A stretch of 64,000 bases of DNA. Origin: Marivita sp. GX14005. GTDB lineage: Bacteria > Pseudomonadota > Alphaproteobacteria > Rhodobacterales > Rhodobacteraceae. The stretch spans positions 186,001 through 250,000 of the forward strand of contig NZ_JAMCCQ010000002.1 of the NCBI RefSeq assembly GCF_023370775.1. The letters are read 5' to 3'. The stretch's first letter is position 1, and each line of letters starts with the position of its first letter. The translations under genes and the position numbers were made by a program. Positions 43,687 to 53,271 of this stretch are shown in pieces. Below the pieces are notes generated by a model. It made no database searches. It had not been told where the DNA came from and worked only from the letters and a program-made list of their open reading frames with translations.

Positions 43687-45489
43687 ATGGCTGCATACGA
43701 ATACGAGACGCATGATTATGACGTCGTGGTCGTCGGTGCGGGCGGCGCAGGTTTGCGCGCCACGCTGGGCATGGCCGAACAGGGATTGCGCACCGCTTGT
43801 GTGACCAAAGTGTTCCCAACGCGCTCGCACACGGTTGCCGCACAGGGCGGCATCGCCGCGTCGCTGTCGAACATGGGACCGGACCACTGGCAATGGCATA
43901 TGTATGACACCGTCAAGGGCTCGGACTGGCTGGGCGATACGGACGCGATGGAATATCTGGCCCGCGAGGCGCCGAAAGCGGTCTATGAGCTGGAACATTA
44001 CGGCGTGCCGTTCTCGCGCACCGAAGAGGGCAAGATCTATCAACGTCCCTTCGGTGGCCATACCACCGAGTTCGGCGAAGGCCCGCCCGTGCAGCGGACT
44101 TGTGCGGCGGCCGACCGGACCGGCCACGCGATCCTGCACACGCTTTACGGCCAGTCGCTCAAGAACAATGCGGAGTTCTACATCGAGTATTTCGCCATCG
44201 ACCTGATCATGACCGATGGCGCCTGCACCGGCGTCGTCTGCTGGAAGCTCGATGACGGCACGATGCATGTCTTCAATGCCAAGATGGTTGTGCTGGCGAC
44301 GGGCGGTTACGGCCGCGCCTATTTCAGCGCGACAAGTGCCCACACCTGCACCGGTGACGGGGGCGGCATGGTGGCGCGCGCGGGCCTGCCGCTGCAGGAT
44401 ATGGAATTCGTGCAGTTCCACCCGACCGGCATCTATGGTTCCGGCTGCCTCATCACCGAAGGCGCGCGCGGAGAAGGCGGATACCTGACCAACTCCGAAG
44501 GCGAGCGGTTCATGGAACGCTATGCGCCCAACTACAAGGACCTTGCGCCGCGCGACTATGTCAGCCGCTCCATGACGATGGAGATCCGCGAGGGCCGCGG
44601 CGTTGGCGAGGAGGGGGATCATATCCACCTGAACCTGTCGCACCTGCCGAAAGAAGCGCTGGCGGAGCGTCTGCCCGGCATCTCGGAAAGCGCCAAGATT
44701 TTCGCGGGCGTCGATGTCACCAAGGAACCGATCCCTGTGCTGCCGACCGTGCATTACAACATGGGCGGCATTCCGACGAATTACTGGGGCGAGGTTCTGA
44801 ACCCGACCGAGGACGATCCGAACGCCGTCGTGCCGGGTCTGATGGCCGTGGGCGAGGCTGGTTGCGCATCCGTCCATGGCGCCAACCGCCTCGGCTCGAA
44901 CTCCCTGATCGATCTGGTGGTGTTCGGTCGTGCGGCCGCGATCCGCGCCGGAAAGGTCGTCGATCCCGAAAGCGCGACGCCGGCCACCAATACAGCGTCG
45001 GTCGACAAGGCGTTCGACCGTTTCGACGCGCTACGCAACGCCAAGGGCTCTGTCCCGACCGCCGAGCTGCGTCTCGAGATGCAAAAGACGATGCAAGCCG
45101 ATGCCGCGGTTTTCCGCACGGCAAAGACGATGAAGGAAGGTCTCGACAAGATGACGGCGATCGCCGCCAAGCTCGACGACTTGCAGGTCACGGATCGCAG
45201 CCTCGTGTGGAATTCCGATCTAATGGAAACGCTGGAACTGACCAATCTGATGCCCAATGCACTTGCGACGATCGCCGGGGCGGAAGCGCGTAAGGAAAGC
45301 CGGGGCGCCCATGCGCACGAGGATTATTCCGAGCGTGACGATGAGAACTGGCGCGTGCATACGATCGCGCGGGTCGAGGGCAATTCCATTGACCTGAGCT
45401 ATCGTCCGGTTGTCGTCGATCCCCTCACCACTGAAGACGAGGGCGGTATCGCATTGAAGAAGATCGCCCCCAAGGAACGGACGTTCTGA
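43687..45489 (+). CDS. sdhA: succinate dehydrogenase flavoprotein subunit
   Basis: A 600-residue catalytic subunit that oxidises succinate to fumarate with covalent FAD. FAD loop GAGGAGLRA near residue 16; the FAD-histidine region [18 protein letters not shown]; the active-site loop [21 protein letters not shown]; and R-rich [17 protein letters not shown]. The length is standard. It is followed by a lipoprotein gene whose start overlaps this stop by one base. Confidence 0.97.
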   Translation: MAAYEYETHDYDVVVVGAGGAGLRATLGMAEQGLRTACVTKVFPTRSHTVAAQGGIAASLSNMGPDHWQWHMYDTVKGSDWLGDTDAMEYLAREAPKAVYELEHYGVPFSRTEEGKIYQRPFGGHTTEFGEGPPVQRTCAAADRTGHAILHTLYGQSLKNNAEFYIEYFAIDLIMTDGACTGVVCWKLDDGTMHVFNAKMVVLATGGYGRAYFSATSAHTCTGDGGGMVARAGLPLQDMEFVQFHPTGIYGSGCLITEGARGEGGYLTNSEGERFMERYAPNYKDLAPRDYVSRSMTMEIREGRGVGEEGDHIHLNLSHLPKEALAERLPGISESAKIFAGVDVTKEPIPVLPTVHYNMGGIPTNYWGEVLNPTEDDPNAVVPGLMAVGEAGCASVHGANRLGSNSLIDLVVFGRAAAIRAGKVVDPESATPATNTASVDKAFDRFDALRNAKGSVPTAELRLEMQKTMQADAAVFRTAKTMKEGLDKMTAIAAKLDDLQVTDRSLVWNSDLMETLELTNLMPNALATIAGAEARKESRGAHAHEDYSERDDENWRVHTIARVEGNSIDLSYRPVVVDPLTTEDEGGIALKKIAPKERTF

Positions 45490-45797
45490 TGCGGGGCGCG
45501 CTGCTCCTGATCCTGGGCCTTGCCGCCTGCACCCCGCAGGCGCAGGACCGGATCGCCCGCGACGCAGCGCGTTCCGCCATCGCCCCGGTTCTGGTCGACC
45601 GGTTCCCGGGCGTTCCTCTGGAACCCACTCTCGACTGCATGATCGAAAACGCGAGCGCCGCGCAAATACAGGCGCTTGCGGTCGACAGTCTGGCCGGCAC
45701 GACGCAAAGCACGGTGCAGATTGTGACGGATATCATCTCGCAACCCGAGACATTGACTTGCCTGGCTGCCGAAGGTCTGCCGGCGCTGCTTCGTTAG
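45489..45797 (+). CDS. small lipoprotein encoded inside the sdh operon
   Basis: A 102-residue protein with a signal sequence and lipobox LGLAAC (C14), two more cysteines (C50 and C90) and no recognised domain; an alanine-rich helical region fills the rest. The ATG overlaps the sdhA stop by one base and sdhB starts 9 bp after its stop, so it is translated with complex II. Not part of known SdhABCD. It could be a periplasmic assembly or envelope-linked protein, but this is inference. Confidence 0.78.
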   Translation: MRGALLLILGLAACTPQAQDRIARDAARSAIAPVLVDRFPGVPLEPTLDCMIENASAAQIQALAVDSLAGTTQSTVQIVTDIISQPETLTCLAAEGLPALLR

Positions 45798-45806
45798 GAG
45801 AAAGAC

Positions 45807-46586
45807 ATGGTTCAACTGACGCTCCCCAAGAACTCGAAAATCCGTACAGGCAAAACGTGGCCGAAACCCGAAGGCGCAACGAATGTCCGCAAGTTCAGCA
45901 TCTATCGCTGGAACCCGGACGATGGCGACAATCCCCGTGTGGATACTTATTTCATCGACATGGACAAGTGCGGGCCGATGGTTCTGGACGCGCTCATCAA
46001 GATCAAGAACGAAATCGATCCCACGCTGACCTTCCGTCGCTCCTGCCGTGAAGGGATTTGCGGATCCTGCGCGATGAATATCGACGGCATCAATACGCTG
46101 GCCTGCATCTACGGGCTGGATGAAATCGAGGGCGAGGTGAAGATCTATCCGCTGCCGCATATGCCGGTGGTCAAGGATTTGATCCCGGATCTCACACATT
46201 TCTACGCGCAGCACGCTTCCATCATGCCTTGGCTGGAGACCAAGACGAACCGCCCGGCGAAAGAATGGAAGCAATCCATCGAGGATCGCAAGAAGTTGGA
46301 TGGGCTGTATGAATGTGTGATGTGCGCGTCATGTTCGACGGCCTGCCCGTCCTATTGGTGGAACGGCGATCGTTATCTCGGGCCGGCCGCGCTGCTTCAT
46401 GCCTATCGCTGGATCATCGACAGCCGCGATGAAGCCACCGGTGAGCGGCTCGATCAGCTGGAAGATCCGTTCAAGCTCTATCGCTGCCATACGATCATGA
46501 ACTGCACCAAGACGTGCCCGAAGGGTTTGAACCCCGCCAAGGCGATTGCCGAAATCAAGAAGATGATGGTCGAGCGGCGCATCTGA
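45807..46586 (+). CDS. sdhB: succinate dehydrogenase iron-sulfur subunit
   Basis: A 259-residue subunit with the [2Fe-2S] motif [16 protein letters not shown], and the [4Fe-4S] and [3Fe-4S] ligands in [16 protein letters not shown] and [18 protein letters not shown]. It passes electrons from SdhA to the quinone site. Its stop codon lies in a 7-bp hairpin (46574-46595) that lacks a T run. Confidence 0.97.
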   Translation: MVQLTLPKNSKIRTGKTWPKPEGATNVRKFSIYRWNPDDGDNPRVDTYFIDMDKCGPMVLDALIKIKNEIDPTLTFRRSCREGICGSCAMNIDGINTLACIYGLDEIEGEVKIYPLPHMPVVKDLIPDLTHFYAQHASIMPWLETKTNRPAKEWKQSIEDRKKLDGLYECVMCASCSTACPSYWWNGDRYLGPAALLHAYRWIIDSRDEATGERLDQLEDPFKLYRCHTIMNCTKTCPKGLNPAKAIAEIKKMMVERRI

Positions 46587-46595
46587 GAGCGCCGC
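46574..46595 (+). terminator. hairpin at the end of the sdh operon
   Basis: Perfect stem GCGGCGC/GCGCCGC with an 8-nt loop, overlapping the sdhB stop. No T run follows. It may stabilise the transcript end or act with Rho. Confidence 0.35.
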
Positions 46596-46680
46596 ACTGT
46601 CGCATCCTTCATCGCCGGGCGCGCCGGAACATAGCTTTCCGCCGCCCGTTGGTCCCGTGACCACACGGCTGGAGGAGAGT

Positions 46681-46887
46681 TTGCCCATTTTTCTGATTGT
46701 TCTTTTGATCGGGGTTTTGGCGTATCTGTATTGGCAGCATAAAACCACGACGCTTCGGCGCGAATGTCGGTGGCGGCGAATACAGCCCGGCGCGTGGAGA
46801 TGCGCCTATTGCGGCGCCGAATTGGCCGCGGAAGCGAGCCCGAAACGCTGCCTGCGCGACGCGACAGACGCTGCCAAAAAAGACTGA
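46681..46887 (+). CDS. small single-TM protein with four cysteines
   Basis: Sixty-eight residues: one helix (about 2-17, PIFLIVLLIGVLAYLY), then a basic region with CRW....WRCAYCGAE and a later C, a rubredoxin- or zinc-knuckle-like spacing. I chose TTG 46681, which has GGAGG five bases upstream; the open frame starting at GTG 46657 would place the ribosome site inside the gene. No family is recognised. It lies between sdhB and the decarboxylase leader. Confidence 0.6.
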   Translation: MPIFLIVLLIGVLAYLYWQHKTTTLRRECRWRRIQPGAWRCAYCGAELAAEASPKRCLRDATDAAKKD

Positions 46888-47085
46888 GCGCATCATTATT
46901 TCTATTGCGCCGAATCCTGTTCGGCGCCATATGCGCGTTTATAGACGCCAACGCACGCACCTCTGGCGGGGTGGGGAAGGCAAAGATGCCTCCCACGTGG
47001 TTACGTAGCGACGGTAACGTCTCTGATTGGAATGAGCGGTCTGTGCCGGAAAAACCGGAATGGCCGGGTCTGTTGGAGATGACCA
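46888..47085 (+). promoter_or_regulatory. structured leader before the ornithine decarboxylase gene (speF-motif candidate)
   Basis: Holds hairpin GCGCCGAA/TTCGGCGC (46907-46927); a longer one at 46971-46996 with arms GTGGG..AGGC and GCCT-CCCAC around AAAGAT; GTTAC/GTAAC (47000-47018); and CCGG-AAAAA-CCGG (47046-47058). A conserved speF RNA is known upstream of ornithine decarboxylase genes in alphaproteobacteria; position and dense pairing fit, but I cannot align it to the model here. Confidence 0.45.
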
Positions 47086-48255
47086 ATGAACGCACACGTA
47101 ACCGGGCTCATCGCCCGCGACGACGCAACTGTGTCCCGCGCAGAGGCATTTATCCTTGCCCGCAAATTCGACCGGCCGACGCTGGTGATCGATACACAGG
47201 CGGTCGCCCGCCAATATGCCGCGCTCGCGCAAGGCCTGGGTCGCGCCAGGATTCATTACGCGGTCAAGGCAAACCCGATGCCGGAGATTCTGCAAACCCT
47301 GGTTCGGCTCGGAAGCAGTTTCGATGCGGCGTCGCGTGCGGAAATCGAGATGTGCCTCGCCGCTGGCGCCGATGCCGCCCGTATCTCTTTCGGCAACACC
47401 GTCAAACGCGCCTCGGACATCGCTTGGGCCTATCGGCAGGGCATTTCTCATTTCGCCGCCGATTCCGAAGAGGAGCTTCGCAAGCTCGCGTCGAATGCCC
47501 CCGGCGCGAACGTTTACATCCGTTTGATCGTTGGTTCGCTGCAGGCCGATTGGCCATTGTCGCGCAAGTTCGGATGCGATCTTTCGAAAGCTCCTGCGCT
47601 TTTCCGCCTTGCCGCCGATCTGGGCCTGAACCCGGTTGGCCTGTCCTTCCATGTCGGCTCGCAAACCCGTGAAGCTTGGATGTGGGCTGAAACGCTGGAT
47701 CAGGTTGCAGAGGTCTGGCATGAGCTGATCGCGCAGGGCTTCGATCCGTCGCTGTTGAATATCGGCGGCGGTTTTCCGGCCTTCTATGGCCAAACGGTCG
47801 AGGCACCGCAGGATTATGCCGCCGACGTGATGCGGCAGGTCCATGACCGTTTCGGTGACGTGCGGCAAATCATGGCCGAACCGGGGCGCGGGTTGGTTGC
47901 CGAAGCGGGCGCGATCTCGGCCGAAGTGCTGCTTGTCTCGCGCAAATGCGACAGCGATCTTCATCGCTGGGTTTATCTGGATATCGGCAAGTTCTCGGGG
48001 CTGGCTGAAACGATGGAGGAGGCCATTCGATATCAGTTCCTCACCGATCGCGATCACGAGCCGACAGGAGCGTGCATCCTCGCTGGCCCCTCATGCGACA
48101 GCGCCGATGTGCTTTACGAGAAACAGCCGGTACAGTTGCCACTAGGCTTGCAAAGCGGTGACCGGATCGTGATCCGCAACTGCGGAGCATATACGTCGAC
48201 CTATGCATCGGTCGGGTTCAACGGTTTTCCGCCTCTGGACGTGATTGCAATCTAG
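47086..48255 (+). CDS. ornithine decarboxylase-type PLP enzyme (fold type III)
   Basis: Makes putrescine from ornithine, in the polyamine route. The 389-residue alanine-racemase-fold enzyme has PLP lysine K61 in HYAVKANPMPEIL and catalytic C337-D338 in GPSCDSADVLYE. Eukaryotic-type ODC and lysine/ornithine decarboxylases of alphaproteobacteria share these features, so lysine may also be accepted. The glycine loop GGGFP is present. A structured leader precedes it, and a long hairpin and the motif copies follow. Confidence 0.92.
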   Translation: MNAHVTGLIARDDATVSRAEAFILARKFDRPTLVIDTQAVARQYAALAQGLGRARIHYAVKANPMPEILQTLVRLGSSFDAASRAEIEMCLAAGADAARISFGNTVKRASDIAWAYRQGISHFAADSEEELRKLASNAPGANVYIRLIVGSLQADWPLSRKFGCDLSKAPALFRLAADLGLNPVGLSFHVGSQTREAWMWAETLDQVAEVWHELIAQGFDPSLLNIGGGFPAFYGQTVEAPQDYAADVMRQVHDRFGDVRQIMAEPGRGLVAEAGAISAEVLLVSRKCDSDLHRWVYLDIGKFSGLAETMEEAIRYQFLTDRDHEPTGACILAGPSCDSADVLYEKQPVQLPLGLQSGDRIVIRNCGAYTSTYASVGFNGFPPLDVIAI

Positions 48256-48291
48256 ATGCGTCAGGCGTCATGCTGGAAACTGGCCGGGTCG

Positions 48292-48474
48292 TGAGTATTT
48301 GGAACGAGAAGAAGCAGGTAACTCTTTTTCAACAAACTTGGGTTTCACTGTCTTCGCGGTACAGGCTGGAGAGCCAATGGCCGTAAGAGGAGACGCCCCG
48401 CCATGTTCTTTGTGAGCCGATCACGGCCGGAACACGGCGGGGTGGACCCAACTCTTCTCTTCAAAAATACTCAT
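48292..48474. repeat. inverted copies of the dispersed motif enclosing a long hairpin (MITE-like)
   Basis: Copy E, TGAGTATTTGGAACGAGAAG AAGC at 48292-48315, and an inverted copy at 48453-48474 (ATGAGTATTTTTGAAGAGAAG on the minus strand) enclose a hairpin with 13-nt arms CCCCGCCATGTTC (48396-48408) and GAACACGGCGGGG (48430-48442), one mismatch. A further CGAGTATTTGATCG copy follows at 48497. The whole 305-bp gap between the decarboxylase and deoD genes holds no credible ORF. Confidence 0.6.
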
Positions 48475-48560
48475 GACCCAGCCTGATCCGGGGGTCCGAG
48501 TATTTGATCGAACGATACGGCCGATGCCGGTCTCTATTTCGGACCCGGCGCGGCGCGACG

Positions 48561-49265
48561 TCACGCGAAGGCGGAATGAAGCGCGATTTCCACCATGTCG
48601 CCGAAGCTGCGCTCTCTTTCTTCGGACGGGAGCGCTTCACCGGTTAGCAAATGGTCCGATACCGTCAGCACAGCGAGGGCGCGCACCGAATGGCGGGCCG
48701 CGAGATTGTAGAGTTCGGCAGCCTCCATCTCGACCCCGAGTATCCCGTGGCGCGTCATCTGTTCGTTCAGGTCGGGGCGTTCGTCATAGAACACATCGGA
48801 CGAATAGATGCCGCCGATATGTGTGGTCACGCCCTTTGCCTCCGCGGCTTCGGCGGCGGCGCTCAGCAAGCCCCAGTCCGCGCAGGGCGCGAAGTTCAAT
48901 TCCTTGAAGATCCCGCGCGACGGGGTCGAAAGCGTCGATGCCGTCATGGCCAAAACGACGTCTCTGATCCCGACATACGGTTGCATTCCACCGCATGACC
49001 CGATGCGGATCAGGGTTTTTGCCCCGTAATCGCGAATGAGTTCATTCGCGTAGATCGACAAAGACGGCATTCCCATGCCCGAGCCCTGAATAGTGACCGG
49101 ATTGCCGTTCCACGTGCCGGTAAAACCGAGCATCCCGCGCGTTTCGTTGACAAGGCGGGCGTCCTGCAGAAACGTCTCGGCTGCCCATTTCGCGCGATAG
49201 GGGTCGCCCGGCATCAATACGGTCTGAGCGATTTCGCCGTCCTTTGCTCCAATATGAACTGTCAT
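48561..49265 (-). CDS. deoD: DeoD-type purine nucleoside phosphorylase
   Basis: Cleaves purine nucleosides with phosphate for salvage. The 234-residue product carries the hexameric PNP pattern: [14 protein letters not shown], the phosphate-binding [21 protein letters not shown] and the catalytic D in [12 protein letters not shown] 49265 is chosen because the frame to 49502 runs into hns. It begins one base after the hns stop and so is translationally coupled to it. Confidence 0.93.
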   Translation of the reverse strand: MTVHIGAKDGEIAQTVLMPGDPYRAKWAAETFLQDARLVNETRGMLGFTGTWNGNPVTIQGSGMGMPSLSIYANELIRDYGAKTLIRIGSCGGMQPYVGIRDVVLAMTASTLSTPSRGIFKELNFAPCADWGLLSAAAEAAEAKGVTTHIGGIYSSDVFYDERPDLNEQMTRHGILGVEMEAAELYNLAARHSVRALAVLTVSDHLLTGEALPSEERERSFGDMVEIALHSAFA

Positions 49266-49266
49266 T

Positions 49267-49581
49267 TTAGATCGCCAGATCGTCCAGGGATTGCCCCTGC
49301 GCCAAAGCATCATTGATCCAACGCGGTTTGCGTCCTTTTCCCGTCCAGGTCTGTTCGGGATCGGCCGGGTTGCGATATTTGGGAACGCCCTTGGAGCCTT
49401 TCTTGCCGGATGCTGCCCCCAGCAATTCGTCGAGTGAGAAACCGTATTCCTTCGCGGCGCTTTCAGCGGCCTTTTTCGCTTCAGCCTTGCGACGGGTTTC
49501 AAGCGTTTTCAGGGCCTTTTCGGCATCCGCGATGAGCTTTTGCAACTCGTCCCGGGACATGCTCTCGACATCGATCGTCAT
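49267..49581 (-). CDS. H-NS/HvrA-family nucleoid protein
   Basis: A 104-residue H-NS-like protein: an N-terminal coiled coil (about 5-50) and a C-terminal DNA-binding segment [22 protein letters not shown], the alphaproteobacterial HvrA/Spb version. Such proteins compact DNA and tune expression, including photosynthesis genes in Rhodobacter; no such genes are here. A sigma-70 promoter lies just upstream. It is coupled to deoD. Confidence 0.93.
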   Translation of the reverse strand: MTIDVESMSRDELQKLIADAEKALKTLETRRKAEAKKAAESAAKEYGFSLDELLGAASGKKGSKGVPKYRNPADPEQTWTGKGRKPRWINDALAQGQSLDDLAI

Positions 49582-49613
49582 TCAAATCTCCAATTCCCAT
49601 GCATTTCTGTACG

Positions 49614-49641
49614 GGAATAGAGATGTTTCGCCGCATGTCAA
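49614..49641 (-). promoter_or_regulatory. candidate sigma-70 promoter of hns
   Basis: Minus strand TTGACA (49636-49641), 16-bp spacer, TATTCC (49614-49619), 32 bp before the start codon. The -35 is perfect. Confidence 0.6.
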
Positions 49642-49715
49642 TTCGCGCGCGCAATTTGCGCATTAATTCGGTGTGCAGTGCAATTCACGGTTGCCCGCTT
49701 CGCTGCGGTGTATCG

Positions 49716-49740
49716 CGAATAGCGACAGCATCGCTATTCG
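49716..49740 (-). terminator. hairpin overlapping the ecm stop
   Basis: Perfect 10-bp stem CGAATAGCGA/TCGCTATTCG with a 5-nt loop. The ecm stop codon (49734-49736) is in the stem. No T run follows on the minus strand, so intrinsic termination is uncertain. Confidence 0.4.
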
Positions 49741-51701
49741 GCGGCCACTGCCTGCGGATCGGCGAGCGTCACGATATCCATCATGATCGTGTTCAAAGCG
49801 AAGTCCTTTGGCGTATAGACGCGGGCAACGCCCATTCGGCGCAGCCTGTCTGCATCGTCCTCGGGAATGATACCACCCACGATGACGGGAATATGGGAAA
49901 GTCCGGCATCGCGCATCTTTTGCATCAAATCCTCAACCAAGGGGATATGGCTGCCCGAAAGAATAGACAGACCCACAACATGCGCTTCGCTTTCATGTGC
50001 GGCGGTCACGATTTGCTCGGGCGTGAGGCGGATGCCCTCGTAATCGATATCCATACCGCAATCGCGGGCGCGAAAGGCGATCTGTTCGGCGCCATTCGAA
50101 TGACCGTCAAGACCCGGCTTGCCGACGAGGAATTTCAGGCGGCGGCCCAATCGGTCGCTGACGGCATTGACGGCGTCGCGAATGTCGTCCAGCCCTTCGG
50201 TCTTGTTCGACATCGCCTTCGACACGCCCGTCGGGGCGCGATATTCGCCGAAGACGCTGCGCATCTGTTGAGCCCATTCGCCGGTCGTCACACCGGATTT
50301 CGCGCAGGCGATGGAGGCGGGCATCACGTTCCGCCCCTCGCGGGCCGCCTCCCGAAGATCGGTCAGGGCCTGCTCGGCAGCCGCGGCATCGCGTTCGCTG
50401 CGCCATTGGTTCAGGCGGTCGATCTGATCCTGTTCGACAGCCGGATCGACGACCATGATCCCGCCGTCTTCGGTCTGTAGCGGCGAAGGTTCGCCCTCGG
50501 TCCATTTGTTGACGCCGACAACGATGGTCTCGTTGCGCTCGATCCGGTTGAGCCGCTCGGCGTTGGAATCGACAAGCCGGCCTTTCATGTATTCGATCGC
50601 GCCGATCGCCCCGCCCATGCTGTCGAGATTGGCAAGCTCGGCGCGCGCGCCTTCCTTGAGCGCTTCGACCTTGGCATCCACTGCCGGGTTGCCATCGAAG
50701 AGATCGTCGTATTCCAGCAAATCCGTCTCATAGGCCAGGATCTGCTGCATCCGCATCGACCATTGCTGATCCCAAGGGCGCGGCAGGCCGAGTGCCTCGT
50801 TCCATGCCGGCAATTGCACCGCGCGGGCGCGCGCCTTTTTCGACAGCGTGACCGCCAGCATTTCGATCAATATACGATAGACGTTGTTTTCGGGCTGCTG
50901 TTCGGTCAGGCCGAGGGAATTGACCTGAACGCCATATCGGAAGCGACGGTATTTCGGTTCTTCCACGCCATATCGTGACTCAAGAATTTCGTCCCAAAGA
51001 TCGACGAAGGCGCGCATCTTGCACATTTCGGTGACGAAACGGATGCCCGCATTGACGAAAAAGGAGATGCGTCCGCAAAGCGCGGGAAAATCCTCGGGCG
51101 CGACGCGCGGCTTCAATTCGTCCAGAACCGCGATTGCGGTTGCGAGGGCAAAGGACAATTCCTGTTCCGGCGTCGCGCCCGCTTCCTGCAGGTGATAGGA
51201 ACACACGTTCATCGGGTTCCATTTGGGAATATGCGTATAGCAGTATTCCGCCACATCGCCGATCATTTTCAGCGAAGGTTTCGGCGGGCAGATATAGGTG
51301 CCGCGCGACAGGTATTCCTTGATCAGATCGTTTTGCACCGTGCCTTGAAGTTTCGACACATCGGCGCCCTGTTCCTCTGCCACCGCGATATAGAGCGCCA
51401 GAAGCCAGGGCGCCGTCGCATTGATCGTCATGGAAGTGTTCATCTGTTCGAGCGGTATCTGGTCGAACAGCGTGCGCATATCGCCCAGATGGCAGATCGG
51501 CACACCGACCTTGCCCACCTCGCCGCGCGCGAGAACATGATCGCTGTCATACCCTGTTTGCGTCGGCAGGTCGAAGGCGACAGAAAGGCCGGTCTGGCCC
51601 TTGGACAGGTTCGAGCGGTAAAGCGCGTTCGAAGCCTTGGCGGTGGAATGACCGGCATAGGTGCGGATCAGCCAAGGGCGGTCTTTGGGTCGGTCTGTCA
51701 T
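49734..51701 (-). CDS. ecm: ethylmalonyl-CoA mutase (B12-dependent)
   Basis: A 655-residue single-chain acyl-CoA mutase. The N-terminal barrel has LPTQTGYDSDH and the active-site stretch around NTSMTINATAPW; the C-terminal B12 domain has the base-on signature D-G-H-S-N-G in KPGLDGHSNGAEQ, then LSILSGSHIPL and GGIIP. The size and the MeaA-like layout fit Ecm, which rearranges (2R)-ethylmalonyl-CoA to methylsuccinyl-CoA. Its substrate is the epimerised product of Ccr, encoded 1.7 kb away. ATG 51701 is chosen over the long upstream extension. Ordinary MCM and ICM enzymes are the alternatives. Confidence 0.92.
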   Translation of the reverse strand: MTDRPKDRPWLIRTYAGHSTAKASNALYRSNLSKGQTGLSVAFDLPTQTGYDSDHVLARGEVGKVGVPICHLGDMRTLFDQIPLEQMNTSMTINATAPWLLALYIAVAEEQGADVSKLQGTVQNDLIKEYLSRGTYICPPKPSLKMIGDVAEYCYTHIPKWNPMNVCSYHLQEAGATPEQELSFALATAIAVLDELKPRVAPEDFPALCGRISFFVNAGIRFVTEMCKMRAFVDLWDEILESRYGVEEPKYRRFRYGVQVNSLGLTEQQPENNVYRILIEMLAVTLSKKARARAVQLPAWNEALGLPRPWDQQWSMRMQQILAYETDLLEYDDLFDGNPAVDAKVEALKEGARAELANLDSMGGAIGAIEYMKGRLVDSNAERLNRIERNETIVVGVNKWTEGEPSPLQTEDGGIMVVDPAVEQDQIDRLNQWRSERDAAAAEQALTDLREAAREGRNVMPASIACAKSGVTTGEWAQQMRSVFGEYRAPTGVSKAMSNKTEGLDDIRDAVNAVSDRLGRRLKFLVGKPGLDGHSNGAEQIAFRARDCGMDIDYEGIRLTPEQIVTAAHESEAHVVGLSILSGSHIPLVEDLMQKMRDAGLSHIPVIVGGIIPEDDADRLRRMGVARVYTPKDFALNTIMMDIVTLADPQAVAAE

Positions 51702-51746
51702 GACGGTCTCGCTCTGGATGCTGCGAAATATTATTTCTCTTGGCTT

Positions 51747-51776
51747 TGAATATGGAGAATTTCCCGCAAGTGTCAA
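51747..51776 (-). promoter_or_regulatory. candidate sigma-70 promoter of ecm
   Basis: Minus strand TTGACA (51771-51776), 18-bp spacer, TATTCA (51747-51752), 45 bp upstream of the ecm ATG. The surroundings are AT-rich. Confidence 0.6.
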
Positions 51777-51878
51777 TTCGCTGCAATGCGGCAATCGCGG
51801 GTGCCGAGTTTGAAGGGAGGGAGGCATCAGGGGCAAAATAGAGTTGTCCTCCTGCTCACGCGCTGCAAAGGTCGCCCC

Positions 51879-53222
51879 ATGGGATCGACCGTCGAACTGC
51901 CGCTTTGGTTATTCGTCCTGATCGTGCTTTTCGCGGCGGTGACATTCGCGTCGCATTTCCTATTCCCCTCCGTCCGGTGGTTCTTTCGTCGCCGTATGGA
52001 GCGTGCGGTCAAGCGGCTGAACGCGAGGCTCGAACGCCCAATCCAGCCGTTCAAGCTCCTGCGGCGTCACGACATGATCCAGAGGCTGGTCTACGATCCA
52101 GAGGTCACGCAGGCGATCGTCGAACATGCGGAGGCGATGGGCGTGCGCGAGGATGTGGCCTTCGAGCGCGCGAGACGCTATGCGCGGGAGATTGTTCCTT
52201 CCTTCTCGGCATGGGCGTATTTCGGCTTTGCGATCCGCGCGGCGCGGTGGCTCAGCACGTCGCTCTATGATGTGCGGATGGTTCATCAGGATGTGCGTCT
52301 GTCGGATATCGATCCGCAAGCGACTGTTGTTTTCGTGATGAACCATCGCTCGAACATGGATTACGTTCTCGTCACCTATCTGGCGGCGGAGCGATCCGCC
52401 CTGTCCTACGCAGTCGGGGAATGGGCGCGGGTCTGGCCCTTGTCGCGCCTGATACGCACCATGGGTGCTTACTTCATTCGCCGCAAATCCCGGAACGATC
52501 TTTATCGCAAGGTTCTTGCCCGCTATGTCCAGCAGGCGACGGCGGCGGGCGTGACGCAGGCGGTATTCCCGGAAGGCGGGCTCAGTCTTGATGGCAGTTT
52601 GGGGGCGCCGAAGGTCGGGATCCTGAAATACATCCTCGAAGGGGCCGGCGCGGCGGATCGGGACGTCGTATTCGTTCCGGTCGCGCTGAACTACGACCGC
52701 GTTCTCGAAGACACGATATTGATCGCAGCGAATAGGTCGGGCTCGCGCCGGTTTCGTGCGCGGATCAGCGTCGTTTTCAAGGCCGTGCTGCGCCAGCTCT
52801 GGCTGCGGTTGCGCGGGCGCGCGACACGTTTCGGCAGCGCGGCGGTGAGTTTCGGCGCTCCGATGCTGCTCGACGAACTAAGCGAGGAGGCGCGGGATCC
52901 CGACCTTCTGTCGGGTTTGATCATGGGGCGTATCGCCGATGCGGTCCCGGTGCTGCCCGTGCCTTTGGTTGCCCGTCTGGTTTTGAACGGCGTGACATCC
53001 CGGGCAGCGCTGAAAGACACGTTTTCGAGATGTGCCGGAGCGTCCAGTATCGAAGAGCCGGAAGCGGCTTTCGACAAGGCGCTGGAAAGGCTGCAAAAAC
53101 GGCAGATACTGACGCGTTCGTGCGATTGCGTCACGATCAATCCAGATCGCGAGGCTTTGCTGACATTCTACGCCAATTCGATCAAGCACCTACCGATCGA
53201 TCATGCTGCAATTGCGAAGTAA
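51879..53222 (+). CDS. PlsB-like glycerol-3-phosphate acyltransferase
   Basis: A 447-residue membrane acyltransferase. One N-terminal helix (about 8-29) precedes the catalytic block I NHRSNMDYV (the HX4D motif), block II around RTMGAYFIRRKSRN and block III FPEGGLSLDG. The order and length suggest a PlsB/GPAT-type enzyme that starts phospholipid synthesis, larger than PlsC. ATG 51879 chosen. Divergent from ecm and followed by ccr on the same strand, 136 bp away. The acyl donor is unknown. Confidence 0.85.
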   Translation: MGSTVELPLWLFVLIVLFAAVTFASHFLFPSVRWFFRRRMERAVKRLNARLERPIQPFKLLRRHDMIQRLVYDPEVTQAIVEHAEAMGVREDVAFERARRYAREIVPSFSAWAYFGFAIRAARWLSTSLYDVRMVHQDVRLSDIDPQATVVFVMNHRSNMDYVLVTYLAAERSALSYAVGEWARVWPLSRLIRTMGAYFIRRKSRNDLYRKVLARYVQQATAAGVTQAVFPEGGLSLDGSLGAPKVGILKYILEGAGAADRDVVFVPVALNYDRVLEDTILIAANRSGSRRFRARISVVFKAVLRQLWLRLRGRATRFGSAAVSFGAPMLLDELSEEARDPDLLSGLIMGRIADAVPVLPVPLVARLVLNGVTSRAALKDTFSRCAGASSIEEPEAAFDKALERLQKRQILTRSCDCVTINPDREALLTFYANSIKHLPIDHAAIAK

Positions 53223-53271
53223 ATTCTGCGGTTGCTCGGTTATATAATTACAAAAGCCGTATCCAGATCAT

